This document shows positions 5,150-11,844 of a stretch of DNA of 13,904 nucleotides, piece after piece. A program made the translations under genes and the position numbers. Each line of letters opens with the position of its first letter. The first letter of the stretch is position 1. The notes below the pieces were generated by a model. That model saw only the letters and a list, made by a program, of their open reading frames with translations. It was not told where the DNA came from and made no database searches. Origin of the DNA: Actinomycetota bacterium (lineage in GTDB: Bacteria; Actinomycetota; Thermoleophilia; Miltoncostaeales; Miltoncostaeaceae); contig SYFI01000078.1 of assembly GCA_005800465.1 (NCBI GenBank), positions 1-13,904 on the forward strand. The letters run 5' to 3'.

Positions 5150-7306
5150 GTGATCGTGCCTGAGGATGCATTTGGGCGTCGTCGGGCAGACGCCGACGCG
5201 CCCGCGATACCCCATCGCCCGGGCGTGCGTTGGTGGTACGCACCCCTTACGGAGCTCCCCGGAGTGGGCAAGGCGACTGCGGATCGTGCGGCCGCCATTG
5301 GCGTGCACGATCTCGGCGACCTGCTGGAGCACCTGCCGTCGCGCTACCTGGCATACGACAGCGCGCGCCCCGTGAGCGGGTTGGCCGATGGGGAGGAGGC
5401 CACGGTGCGGGTGGTGCTCGATTCGATCAGTGTCATCCCCACCCGGCGGCGGGGTCTCAAGATGGTGCGCGCCAAGGTGCACGACGCCACCGGCTCCATT
5501 GCTGCCATCTGGTTCAACCAGGGATATCTGGCCGGAGTGCTTGCGCCGGGCGATGAGTTGATGATCCGCGGGCAGGTGAAGCTTCGTCCCAACCGTCAGA
5601 TCACCGTCAAGGCGCACGAGGTGCTGGGCGCGCAGGCATCCGAAGGGCTGCACACCGAGGGGCTCGTGCCGGTGTATCCAGCCACCGAGGCGCTCCCGGC
5701 CAGGCGGCTTCGTGAGCTCGTGGACGCCGCCCGCCCCTATGTGTCGTCGGCGCCTGAGGTGCTGCCCCAATGGATGCGGGAACGCGTGAAGGTGGGCACC
5801 CGCGCCGATGCGCTCGCCGCCCTGCACTTTCCGCGCACCGCCCGCGAGCCGCGCTCGGCCCGTCGCCGCCTCGCATTTGAGGAGTTGCTCGTGTTGCAGA
5901 TGGGGCTCATCGCCGTGCGTCGGCACGATGAGACCGCCCGGCGCGCCCTGCCCCTTCCGGCGACCGGCGAGATCACAGGCGTCATCCGGGCGGCCCTGCC
6001 CTTCACGCTCACGCGTGAGCAGGAGCGCGTGGCGCGCGAGGTGGCGCGTGACATCGGCCGCCCGCAGCCCATGCGCCGGCTGCTGCAGGGGGAAGTGGGG
6101 GCGGGCAAGACCGTGGTGGCGGCGCTGGCATGTGCACAGGCTGTGGAGGCTGGTGCCCAGGCGGCCATCCTTGTTCCCACCGAGACGCTCGCCGAACAGC
6201 ACCTGCGCACACTCGACTCCCTGCTGGCCCCGGCGGGAATTGAGCCGGTGCTCATTACCGGCAACGTGCCGAAGACTGAGCGGGAGCGTCGCGAACTGGC
6301 GGTGGCCACAGGAACTGCCCGTGTGGTGGTGGGCACGCAGGCGTTGCTGGTGGGCGGCGTCGAGTTCGATCGCCTGGGGCTGGTGGTAGTTGACGAGCAG
6401 CACCGCTTTGGTGTTGAGCAGCGTCAGGCGCTGGCTGAGCAGGCGGGCGACGACGGCATGGCAGCACACCTGCTGTACATGACCGCCACGCCCATCCCAC
6501 GCACGCTGGCCCTCACGGCCTATGGCGATCTGCGGGTGTCGGCGATACGCGGCCGCCCACCGGGGCGCAGCGAGATCGCCACCCGATGGGTACGCGACGC
6601 CGAGCGCGAGATGGCGTACGACGACGTGCGCGCCGCGCTGCGACGCGGTCGCCAGGCGTACGTCATCTGCCCACTTGTGGAGGACGGTGAGTCCGGCATC
6701 GCAGCGCGTTCGGCAGTTGCCGAGTTCACCCGCTTGCGCCAGGGCGCATTCGCCGCGTTCAGGGTGGGGCTCGCCCATGGCGCCCAGCGACCCGATGAGC
6801 GCCGCGCGGCCATGGCGGCATTTGCGGCGGGCGAGACCGACATGCTGGTGGCCACCACCGTGGTTGAGGTGGGCATTGATGTTCCCAACGCGACGGTCAT
6901 GCTCATTGAAGACGCCGACCGGTTCGGGCTGGCGCAACTGCATCAGCGGCGAGGGCGTGTGGGGCGCGGCGAGCATGCGGGCACGTGCCTGATTTTTGCT
7001 GAGCCGGGAGGGGAGGAGGGGATGCGCAGGCTCGAAGCCCTGGTGCAGACCAACGATGGGTTCCGCCTGGCCGACATCGATCTGGAGATCCGTGGCGAGG
7101 GCAGCATTCTTGGCCTGAGGCAGTCGGGGCCCACCGACCTGCGCTTCGCCCGGCTCTCGCGCGACCGCCGCACGCTGGCAGAGGCGCGTCAGGTGGCACG
7201 GGCCACCCTGCGCCGCGACCCGCACCTTGACGAGCCCGAGCACGTGCTGCTGGCCGATGCCGTTCGCCGCGCATTTCCCGATCTGCCCAGATTGCTGGAC
7301 GCCTGA
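5150..7306 (+). CDS. recG: ATP-dependent DNA helicase RecG
   Basis: 718 aa, within the usual 680-740. RecG is a superfamily 2 branch-migration helicase that remodels stalled forks and Holliday junctions. The start GTG 5150 has GGAG at 5139-5142, 7 nt upstream. After a short N-terminal stretch comes a helix-hairpin-helix-like LPGVGKATADRAA (38-50), then the OB-fold wedge domain (about 60-170). Helicase motifs follow: Walker A GEVGAGKT 314-321, motif II DEQH 415-418, motif III TATPIPRT 445-452, VVEVGIDVPNA 571-581 and HQRRGRVGRG 598-607. The C-terminal GEGSILGLRQSGPTDLRFA matches the RecG tail. All key residues are present. Its TGA (7304-7306) overlaps the rsmD ATG by one base, implying coupled translation. 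The fakA-like gene often found upstream of recG is absent; rpmB diverges instead. Confidence 0.97.
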   Translation: MIVPEDAFGRRRADADAPAIPHRPGVRWWYAPLTELPGVGKATADRAAAIGVHDLGDLLEHLPSRYLAYDSARPVSGLADGEEATVRVVLDSISVIPTRRRGLKMVRAKVHDATGSIAAIWFNQGYLAGVLAPGDELMIRGQVKLRPNRQITVKAHEVLGAQASEGLHTEGLVPVYPATEALPARRLRELVDAARPYVSSAPEVLPQWMRERVKVGTRADALAALHFPRTAREPRSARRRLAFEELLVLQMGLIAVRRHDETARRALPLPATGEITGVIRAALPFTLTREQERVAREVARDIGRPQPMRRLLQGEVGAGKTVVAALACAQAVEAGAQAAILVPTETLAEQHLRTLDSLLAPAGIEPVLITGNVPKTERERRELAVATGTARVVVGTQALLVGGVEFDRLGLVVVDEQHRFGVEQRQALAEQAGDDGMAAHLLYMTATPIPRTLALTAYGDLRVSAIRGRPPGRSEIATRWVRDAEREMAYDDVRAALRRGRQAYVICPLVEDGESGIAARSAVAEFTRLRQGAFAAFRVGLAHGAQRPDERRAAMAAFAAGETDMLVATTVVEVGIDVPNATVMLIEDADRFGLAQLHQRRGRVGRGEHAGTCLIFAEPGGEEGMRRLEALVQTNDGFRLADIDLEIRGEGSILGLRQSGPTDLRFARLSRDRRTLAEARQVARATLRRDPHLDEPEHVLLADAVRRAFPDLPRLLDA

Positions 7307-7875
7307 TGCGCGTCGTGGCCGGCGAGTTCGGGGGGCGGCGCCTGGTGGCCCCGTCGGGAACGGACACACGTCCCACCTCCGACCGTGTGCGCGAATCGCT
7401 CTTTTCCATCCTGGGGCCGCTTGACGGCACCCAGGTGCTCGACGTTTTCGCCGGCAGCGGTGCCCTCGGCATTGAGGCGATCTCGCGGGGAGCAGCGTTG
7501 GCCGTGGCTGTGGAGCGCGACCGCAATGCGGTGCGCGCCATCCGTGCCAATGCCGATGCGCTGGCTCTCGGCGACCGCCTGCGAGTGGTGCCGCGTGGGT
7601 GGCGCGAGGCCCTGCGCGCCGAGGCCGGTGCCGGGACGCGATTTGAACTTGTGCTTGTTGACCCGCCCTACGACCTGCTTCCCGAGATCCTCCCGGACCT
7701 CGGGCCGGCCATCGCCCGGGTGCTCGCCCCGGGGGGTGTGGTGGTCCTCGAACACGCCCGTGGTGCGATGATGGGGGCCGACGGCATCCCCGCTATCGGG
7801 GTCCCTGAGCAGACAACACGCCGCTACGGCGCTACGGAGATCACCGTGATGTGGACTGCGGGAGCAGGAACATGA
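7306..7875 (+). CDS. rsmD: 16S rRNA (guanine(966)-N(2))-methyltransferase RsmD
   Basis: 189 aa, the usual length. It uses S-adenosylmethionine to methylate N2 of G966 in 16S rRNA during 30S assembly. The N-terminus MRVVAGEFGGRRLVAP and RPTSDRVRESLFSIL (22-36) are the family's RNA-binding start. SAM motif I is DVFAGSGALGIEA (46-58), followed by the acidic end of strand 2 (VERD, 69-72). The catalytic motif VDPPY is at 118-122. The ATG overlaps the recG stop (TGATG), and its own TGA overlaps the coaD ATG (ATGA at 7872-7875), so the three genes are probably one transcript. An rsmD-coaD pair is a common bacterial arrangement. Confidence 0.95.
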   Translation: MRVVAGEFGGRRLVAPSGTDTRPTSDRVRESLFSILGPLDGTQVLDVFAGSGALGIEAISRGAALAVAVERDRNAVRAIRANADALALGDRLRVVPRGWREALRAEAGAGTRFELVLVDPPYDLLPEILPDLGPAIARVLAPGGVVVLEHARGAMMGADGIPAIGVPEQTTRRYGATEITVMWTAGAGT

Positions 7876-8378
7876 GCACCGGAGGGCGAATCGCCGTGTG
7901 TCCGGGAACATATGACCCGGTCACGTATGGCCACCTCGACCTGATCGAGCGGGCAGCCCGTCTGTTTGATCGGGTTGTGGTGTCCGTCGCCGAGGGATCG
8001 AACACAAAGCAGCCAATGTTCACCGCGGAGGAGCGAAAGGCCCTTTTGCGTCAGAGCGTCGAACATCTTGGGAACGTCGAGGTCGTGGGCTTCAACAGCC
8101 TGATGACCACGCACGCCCGCGAAGTCGGCGCCACTGTCGTTGTCAAGGGTGTGCGGACGGCCGCGGACTTCGACTATGAAAACCAGATGACCCAGTTCAA
8201 CAGGGGGTTGGCGGAGGAGATCGACACGGTCCTCCTTCCGGCATCACCCGAGTGGGGCTTCCTCTCGAGTTCCGGCGTCCGCGAGGCCGCCGCGTGGGGT
8301 GCTTCTGTTGATCATTGGGTACCCCCGCATGTCGCGGACGCTCTCCGGGACCGACTCGGTTCCGGCCGCACCGCCTGA
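7872..8378 (+). CDS. coaD: Phosphopantetheine adenylyltransferase
   Basis: 168 aa, near the usual 160. It joins 4'-phosphopantetheine and ATP to give dephospho-CoA, the penultimate and often rate-setting step of coenzyme A synthesis. The nucleotidyltransferase motif is PGTYDPVTYGHLD (11-23), with His21 of the T/HxGH site. VKGVRTAADFDYENQM (91-106) forms the pantetheine/ATP pocket and SSSGVREAA (132-140) the C-terminal nucleotide-binding signature. I chose ATG 7872, which overlaps the rsmD stop, has GGAG about 8 nt upstream and begins just before the first strand (GGRIAVCPG). CoA is the source of the phosphopantetheine arm on the acyl carrier protein encoded at 10898, so the cluster links to lipid synthesis. 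Confidence 0.96.
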   Translation: MSTGGRIAVCPGTYDPVTYGHLDLIERAARLFDRVVVSVAEGSNTKQPMFTAEERKALLRQSVEHLGNVEVVGFNSLMTTHAREVGATVVVKGVRTAADFDYENQMTQFNRGLAEEIDTVLLPASPEWGFLSSSGVREAAAWGASVDHWVPPHVADALRDRLGSGRTA

Positions 8379-8391
8379 AAAAGGACGATCT

Positions 8392-8892
8392 ATGGATGTT
8401 CTCGCGCTCATCGACAAGCTGGACGATCTCGTGCACAACGCGCGCGCGGTGCCCCTGACAGATCAGGTGCGCATCGACCGCGAAGCGATTTATGAGCTCC
8501 TCGACCAGATGCGGTCCACGATCCCCGAGGAGATCAAGCAGGCCCGCTGGATTGTGAAGGAGCGGCAGGAGATGCTGGCCGAGGCCAAGCGTGAAGCCGA
8601 TCGCATTGTGGGCGAAGCCCGCGAACGCGCCGATCGTCAGGCATCGGAGCAGGAGGTCGTGAAGCTGGCCGAGCGCCAGGCGACCGAGATGCTGGACGAT
8701 GCCCGCATGCGCGAGCGCGAAGTACGCCTTGGTGCCGAGGACTACGCCGACGAGGTGCTGGGAACGCTCGAGGTCAACCTCGAGAAGTTCACCAATGCCG
8801 TTCGCCGTGGCCGCGAGCACCTTCAGGGCAAGTCGGAGGAGGCGGAGGCAACGCCCTTCGTCACCGACGACTCAAGCTCCTACGGCGACTGA
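8392..8892 (+). CDS. SepIVA-like (DivIVA-related) coiled-coil protein
   Basis: 166 aa from ATG 8392, with AAAAAGGACG just upstream (6-nt gap from AAGGA). Residues 1-50 resemble, from memory, the start of mycobacterial SepIVA (Rv2927c): a short helix, then an A-[RV]-x-V-P-[LM]-T step and a second helix with E-L-L-D-Q-M-R-S-x-I-P-E-E. Residues about 50-125 are a charged coiled coil rich in Ala, Glu, Arg and Lys, and the tail ends V-R-R-G-R-E-H-L near 143, again like SepIVA. The position beside DUF177 and rnc is as in mycobacteria. SepIVA takes part in septation and envelope growth, and that role is inferred here. This copy is shorter than the mycobacterial one (about 245 aa), mainly in the coiled coil. 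It could also be labelled an ATP-synthase-b-like protein, but no membrane segment is present. Confidence 0.7.
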   Translation: MDVLALIDKLDDLVHNARAVPLTDQVRIDREAIYELLDQMRSTIPEEIKQARWIVKERQEMLAEAKREADRIVGEARERADRQASEQEVVKLAERQATEMLDDARMREREVRLGAEDYADEVLGTLEVNLEKFTNAVRRGREHLQGKSEEAEATPFVTDDSSSYGD

Positions 8893-8896
8893 TCAG

Positions 8897-9478
8897 TTGA
8901 CCGGGGACCGCCCGGGGAAGAAGGACGCACCCATTGACCTTCGCCGCCTCGACATCACGTCGGGCGGCGGGGCACAGGTTGACGTGGTGACGTCCCTCGA
9001 CGGCATGATCATGGGCGCAGAGGAGTACGTGCCGGTGCCCGCCGAGGTTGAGGCCCGCATTGACGTGAGCTCGTCCGGCTCGGGCGTGGGGCTCCGGCTA
9101 CGGCTGGCCACCGAGCTGCGTGGGCCCTGCCAACGCTGCCTCGCCGACGCAACCGTGCGCGTTGACGTGGATACACGTGACTTCCAGGCCGGGGGCCGCG
9201 ACCTCGTGGAGGATCCAGATCCCGATCTGGACTGCGAGTACCTGATCGGTCCCGCGAAGCAGGAGCTCGACGTGGTGGCGTGGGCCCGTGACGCCGTAGT
9301 TGAGGCCATGTCCATGACCATTCTCTGCCGCCCCGACTGCGCGGGCATCTGCCCCAGTTGTGGCACCGACCTGAACGCCGGCTCGTGCAACTGCACCGAG
9401 GAGACCACCGATCCCCGGTGGGCCGCGCTCGGCGACCTGGCTGCGCGCATGCGGGAGGACTCACCCGACGAGGCGTGA
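8897..9478 (+). CDS. DUF177 / YceD family cysteine-rich protein
   Basis: With TTG 8897 as start it has 193 aa. The family is encoded next to rpmF in most bacteria; in E. coli and plants members affect 23S rRNA accumulation, so a role in ribosome assembly is likely. P-I-D-L-R-R-L-D near the start and G-P-C78-x-x-C81-L are family marks. The C-terminal part has C144, C148, C152, C155, C164 and C166 in LCRPDCAGICPSCGTDLN and following residues, a probable zinc-binding knuckle. The start is uncertain. TTG 8897 lies 4 nt after the preceding stop but has no Shine-Dalgarno. AAGAAGGA at 8918-8925 sits 7 nt before ATT 8933, which would give 181 aa starting exactly at (M)DLRRLD. I give the TTG because it is a standard start codon. 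Confidence 0.85.
   Translation: MTGDRPGKKDAPIDLRRLDITSGGGAQVDVVTSLDGMIMGAEEYVPVPAEVEARIDVSSSGSGVGLRLRLATELRGPCQRCLADATVRVDVDTRDFQAGGRDLVEDPDPDLDCEYLIGPAKQELDVVAWARDAVVEAMSMTILCRPDCAGICPSCGTDLNAGSCNCTEETTDPRWAALGDLAARMREDSPDEA
8918..8925 (+). promoter_or_regulatory. Strong Shine-Dalgarno placed for an ATT start of the DUF177 gene
   Basis: AAGAAGGA ends 7 nt before ATT at 8933-8935. The heptamer AAGGACG here (8921-8927) is identical to the one that serves the preceding gene (8381-8387), 4 nt before its ATG. The next in-frame candidate downstream is GTG 8984, which is too far to use this site. Confidence 0.45.
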
Positions 9479-9537
9479 GCACCGCTGTCCCGCACTGCCG
9501 TCCCGCACCCACTTTTCACAATGATTTGCCGCAGCGC

Positions 9538-9567
9538 TTGCCCACGATGCTTCAGAGGCGCTAACCT
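9538..9567 (+). promoter_or_regulatory. Candidate sigma-70-type promoter for rpmF-plsX
   Basis: TTGCCC at 9538-9543 (-35) and TAACCT at 9562-9567 (-10) are separated by 18 nt. They lie in the 128-nt gap after the DUF177 gene, which holds no other gene. A start near 9574 would give a leader of about 33 nt containing GAGGA at 9596-9600. The -35 matches four of six consensus bases. This would let rpmF and plsX be expressed apart from the upstream genes. Confidence 0.45.
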
Positions 9568-9606
9568 TCCGCGTCGTTCCGGAACCGGTCCTATCGAGGA
9601 GCCGCA

Positions 9607-9786
9607 TTGGCAGTCCCCAAGCGCAAGACATCCCGCGCACGCCGTGACAAGCGTCGTGCCACCCACACGGTGTCGGCCACGCGCCTCGGCCGCTGCCCTC
9701 GCTGCACGGCTCCCGCGATGCCCCACCATGTCTGCATGGTGTGTGGTCATTACAAGGGTCGCGCGGTCGTCGACACCGGCGCCTGA
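9607..9786 (+). CDS. rpmF: Large ribosomal subunit protein bL32 (zinc-ribbon form)
   Basis: 59 aa, the usual size. It starts at TTG 9607 with GAGGA at 9596-9600, 6 nt upstream; no ATG or GTG fits. The N-terminus MAVPKRKTSRARRDKRRATH is diagnostic for L32, which sits in the large subunit near the exit-tunnel region. Cysteines 30, 33, 43 and 46 (CPRC and CMVC) form a C4 zinc ribbon. It lies between DUF177 and plsX, the classical order. Like rpmB in this window, it is the zinc-dependent type; in organisms with Zur-controlled Cys-free copies such proteins serve as a zinc reserve, but no alternative copy is visible here. Confidence 0.96.
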   Translation: MAVPKRKTSRARRDKRRATHTVSATRLGRCPRCTAPAMPHHVCMVCGHYKGRAVVDTGA

Positions 9787-9799
9787 CGCACCTCCACCC

Positions 9800-10810
9800 G
9801 TGAGCGGTTCCGCCGCCACTCCCGTCGTCGCCGTTGACGCGATGGGGGGAGACACGGCACCGCACGTGCCAGTGGCGGGTGCCGTCGCGGCAGCGAAGGA
9901 GGGGATCAGGACCCTTCTTGTCGGCGACTCGGAGGTACTCGAGCGCGAACTCGCCACGCACGGCGATGTTCCCAGCGGGATCACCGTGGTGCATGCCAGC
10001 GACCGCATCCACTCTGCCGAAGACGGCGTGCGGGCAGTGCGCAACAAGGCTGATGCGTCAATGGTGGTCGCCTGCCGACAGGTCGCCGAGGGCAATGCCA
10101 GCGCCGTCATCTCGGCCGGGCACACCGGCGCCATGCTCGCGGCGTCCACGCTGCTCATGCGACGCCTGCCGGGCGTCATCCGCCCCGGTCTTGCGGTTCC
10201 CATGCCCTCCGTCCTCGGCCCGGTCGTCCTGCTTGACGGCGGGGCCAACGTGGAGTGCAAGCCCGAGTACCTCGCGCAGTTCGCAGTGATGGGACGGGTG
10301 CTCGCCCGCGACATCATGGGTATCGCCGACCCGACGGTGGGCATCCTCACCATTGGCGAGGAAGCCGGCAAGGGCACCGATCTGGTGCAGGAGACCTACG
10401 CGCTGCTTGAGGGCACCGAGGGCTTTACCGGCAACATCGAGGGGCGCGACATCCCCATGGGCACGGCCCGGGTGATCGTGACTGATGGCTTTACCGGCAA
10501 CGTGGCGCTCAAGCTCTACGAGGGCGCCGCAGGGATGATCTTCCACGAGATCCGCGCGGGGCTCACGTCATCGCTTCGCGGCAAGATCGCCGGCATGCTG
10601 GCCATGCCGACATTCAAGGGTCTTCGCAAGCAGGTTGACCCCGAGGAGTACGGCGGGGCCTATCTGTTGGGCGTGCGCGGCATGTCCGTGATCGGCCATG
10701 GCAACACCGGCGTGCGCGGTATGACCAACGGCATCCGCCTGGCGGCGCGTGGCGTGACCAGTGACGTCACCGGTCACATTCAGGCCGGCCTCGAGGCCAC
10801 TCTCCGGTAG
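9800..10810 (+). CDS. plsX: Phosphate acyltransferase PlsX
   Basis: 336 aa, as usual (330-345). PlsX converts acyl-ACP and phosphate to acyl-phosphate, the donor for PlsY in phosphatidic acid synthesis, at the inner face of the membrane. The start GTG 9800 is 13 nt after the rpmF stop; no Shine-Dalgarno is visible, so translation may be coupled. Signatures: VVAVDAMGGDTAPHV (9-23), ASDRIHSAED (66-75), ISAGHTGAML (104-113, most PlsX have Asn where His108 stands), LLDGGANVECKPE (144-156), LTIGEEAGKG (183-192), NIEGRDIPMG (212-221), TDGFTGNVALK (228-238) and IGHGNTGVRG (298-307, usually HGSS). It lies upstream of acpP, which supplies its substrate. Confidence 0.96.
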   Translation: MSGSAATPVVAVDAMGGDTAPHVPVAGAVAAAKEGIRTLLVGDSEVLERELATHGDVPSGITVVHASDRIHSAEDGVRAVRNKADASMVVACRQVAEGNASAVISAGHTGAMLAASTLLMRRLPGVIRPGLAVPMPSVLGPVVLLDGGANVECKPEYLAQFAVMGRVLARDIMGIADPTVGILTIGEEAGKGTDLVQETYALLEGTEGFTGNIEGRDIPMGTARVIVTDGFTGNVALKLYEGAAGMIFHEIRAGLTSSLRGKIAGMLAMPTFKGLRKQVDPEEYGGAYLLGVRGMSVIGHGNTGVRGMTNGIRLAARGVTSDVTGHIQAGLEATLR

Positions 10811-10827
10811 CGGGCACGACGCGCCGG

Positions 10828-10885
10828 GGACGTCCGGACGCGTCTGTACGTTCCTCGGCGTCCTGCAGTGCCCAATCGGACGTCC
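10828..10885. repeat. Two identical GGACGTCC palindromes exactly 50 bp apart before acpP
   Basis: GGACGTCC occurs at 10828-10835 and again at 10878-10885 inside the 87-nt plsX-acpP gap. The first copy is extended by overlapping palindromes GTCCGGAC (10832-10839) and GACGCGTC (10837-10844). A -10-like TACGTT (10847-10852) lies between the two copies and the second copy is just before the acpP ribosome-binding site. A paired operator for a dimeric fatty-acid regulator is possible but not shown. Confidence 0.4.
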
Positions 10886-10897
10886 CAAAGGGAGAAT

Positions 10898-11146
10898 ATG
10901 GTGGATCGAGCCCAAGCCCTCTCCGAGATTCAGGCCATCCTCGTCGAGCAGTTGGGAGTCGAGGCGTCAGAGGTCGTCGAGAGCGCGTCGTTCTCGGAAG
11001 ATCTGAACGCCGACTCTCTTGATCTGGTCGAAATGATCATGGAGATGGAGGACAAGTTCGGGGTCAAGATCCCGGATGAAGAGGCGGAGAAGATCGTCAC
11101 CGTTGGTGACGCCGTCGACTACGTCGTCGCACGCGCCGGTTCCTGA
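10898..11146 (+). CDS. acpP: Acyl carrier protein
   Basis: 82 aa, normal for a type II fatty-acid-synthesis ACP. The phosphopantetheine attachment site is Ser40 in LNADSLDLVEM, with the acidic recognition helix DLVEMIMEMEDKFGVKIPDE right after it. A holo-ACP synthase is needed to load the arm; none is in the window. AAAGGGAG at 10887-10894 is the ribosome-binding site. It is 3 nt from ATG 10898 and 6 nt from the next codon GTG 10901, so either may be the start. The 87-nt gap from plsX holds the palindrome pair. Of the surrounding genes, plsX uses acyl-ACP and coaD feeds CoA, the arm donor. Confidence 0.96.
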   Translation: MVDRAQALSEIQAILVEQLGVEASEVVESASFSEDLNADSLDLVEMIMEMEDKFGVKIPDEEAEKIVTVGDAVDYVVARAGS

Positions 11147-11840
11147 GGCATCCGGACAGTCACCTCGTGACCTCGCCGGGCTTCTCGAAATGCTGGAGCC
11201 TGACCTCAGGCGAGAGGCGCTGCTGCATCCGCAGTGGGCGCCCTCTCGCCTACAGTCGTACGAACGCCTTGAGTTTCTGGGCGATGCGATTCTCGGCCTC
11301 ATCGTGACGGTCGAGCTCTTCAGGCGTCACCCCGACCGGGGCGAGGGCGACCTCACCTTCATGCGCCAGCGGGTCGTGTCGCGTGATGCCTGCGCGGTTG
11401 TGGCTGACGACTGCGCGCTTGCAGGAGCGATGATCGCTGCAGCACCCACCAAGTTCGAGAGCGATGCGCGCGAGCTGGCCACCAGCCACAACGTGAAGGC
11501 AGCGCTAACGGAGTCGGTCATCGGTGCAGGGTGGCTGGGAGTGGGGCCGGAGGCCACCACGTCGGCGGTGCTCGGGTCATTTGCTGCCGCGCTTGATGTC
11601 GCTCCCACGCAGATGCGTGACGCGAAGACGATTCTCCAGGAGGAGATCGCACGCCGGGGTGGCACGCGGGTGCACTACGAGATCATTCACGAGGACGGCC
11701 CGGCTCAGGCACGCGTGTTCACCGCGCGGGTGTCGCAGGATGGCCACCCGCTCGGTGAGGGATCGGGCCGTTCGAAGCAGGCGGCCGAGCAGGCCGCCGC
11801 AGACATCGCGCTCGGCGCGATTGGCGAGAGGAAGGCCTGA
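11106..11840 (+). CDS. rnc: Ribonuclease III (start uncertain, one metal-site residue changed)
   Basis: RNase III cuts double-stranded RNA in rRNA precursors and some mRNAs. The signature YERLEFLGDAILG is at 52-64, with E53, E56 and D60 aligning to E. coli E38, E41 and D45. Near TESVIGAGWL (135-144), E136 aligns to the essential E117, but the position of D114 is Ala133. The double-stranded-RNA-binding domain is at 172-240, from DAKTILQEEIARRGG through GEGSGRSKQAAEQAAA. The start is unclear. GTG 11106 gives 244 aa, the usual length, but overlaps acpP by 41 nt. ATG 11190 gives 216 aa but cuts into the first helix (LAGLLEM) and has no Shine-Dalgarno. No standard start codon lies between the two. 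The smc ATG follows after 4 nt; the mutM (fpg) gene often found between them is missing. Confidence 0.9.
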   Translation: MTPSTTSSHAPVPEASGQSPRDLAGLLEMLEPDLRREALLHPQWAPSRLQSYERLEFLGDAILGLIVTVELFRRHPDRGEGDLTFMRQRVVSRDACAVVADDCALAGAMIAAAPTKFESDARELATSHNVKAALTESVIGAGWLGVGPEATTSAVLGSFAAALDVAPTQMRDAKTILQEEIARRGGTRVHYEIIHEDGPAQARVFTARVSQDGHPLGEGSGRSKQAAEQAAADIALGAIGERKA

Positions 11841-11844
11841 GCCC

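Noticed and set aside
4901..7369. Long open frame of more than 800 codons on the minus strand opposite recG
   Set aside because: It is antisense to a clear RecG with all helicase motifs and runs across rpmB. The translation is Arg/His/Gln-rich with no domain, as expected for an open shadow frame in GC-rich DNA.
9789..9795. CACCTCC, identical to the anti-Shine-Dalgarno tail of 16S rRNA, just before the plsX GTG
   Set aside because: A 7-nt match in this base composition is easily chance; it is the opposite of a ribosome-binding site and no mechanism is evident.
8893..10377. Minus-strand open frame of 494 codons across DUF177, rpmF and plsX
   Set aside because: It crosses three well-supported plus-strand genes, is Ser/Arg/Thr-rich and low in complexity, and has no recognisable motif.
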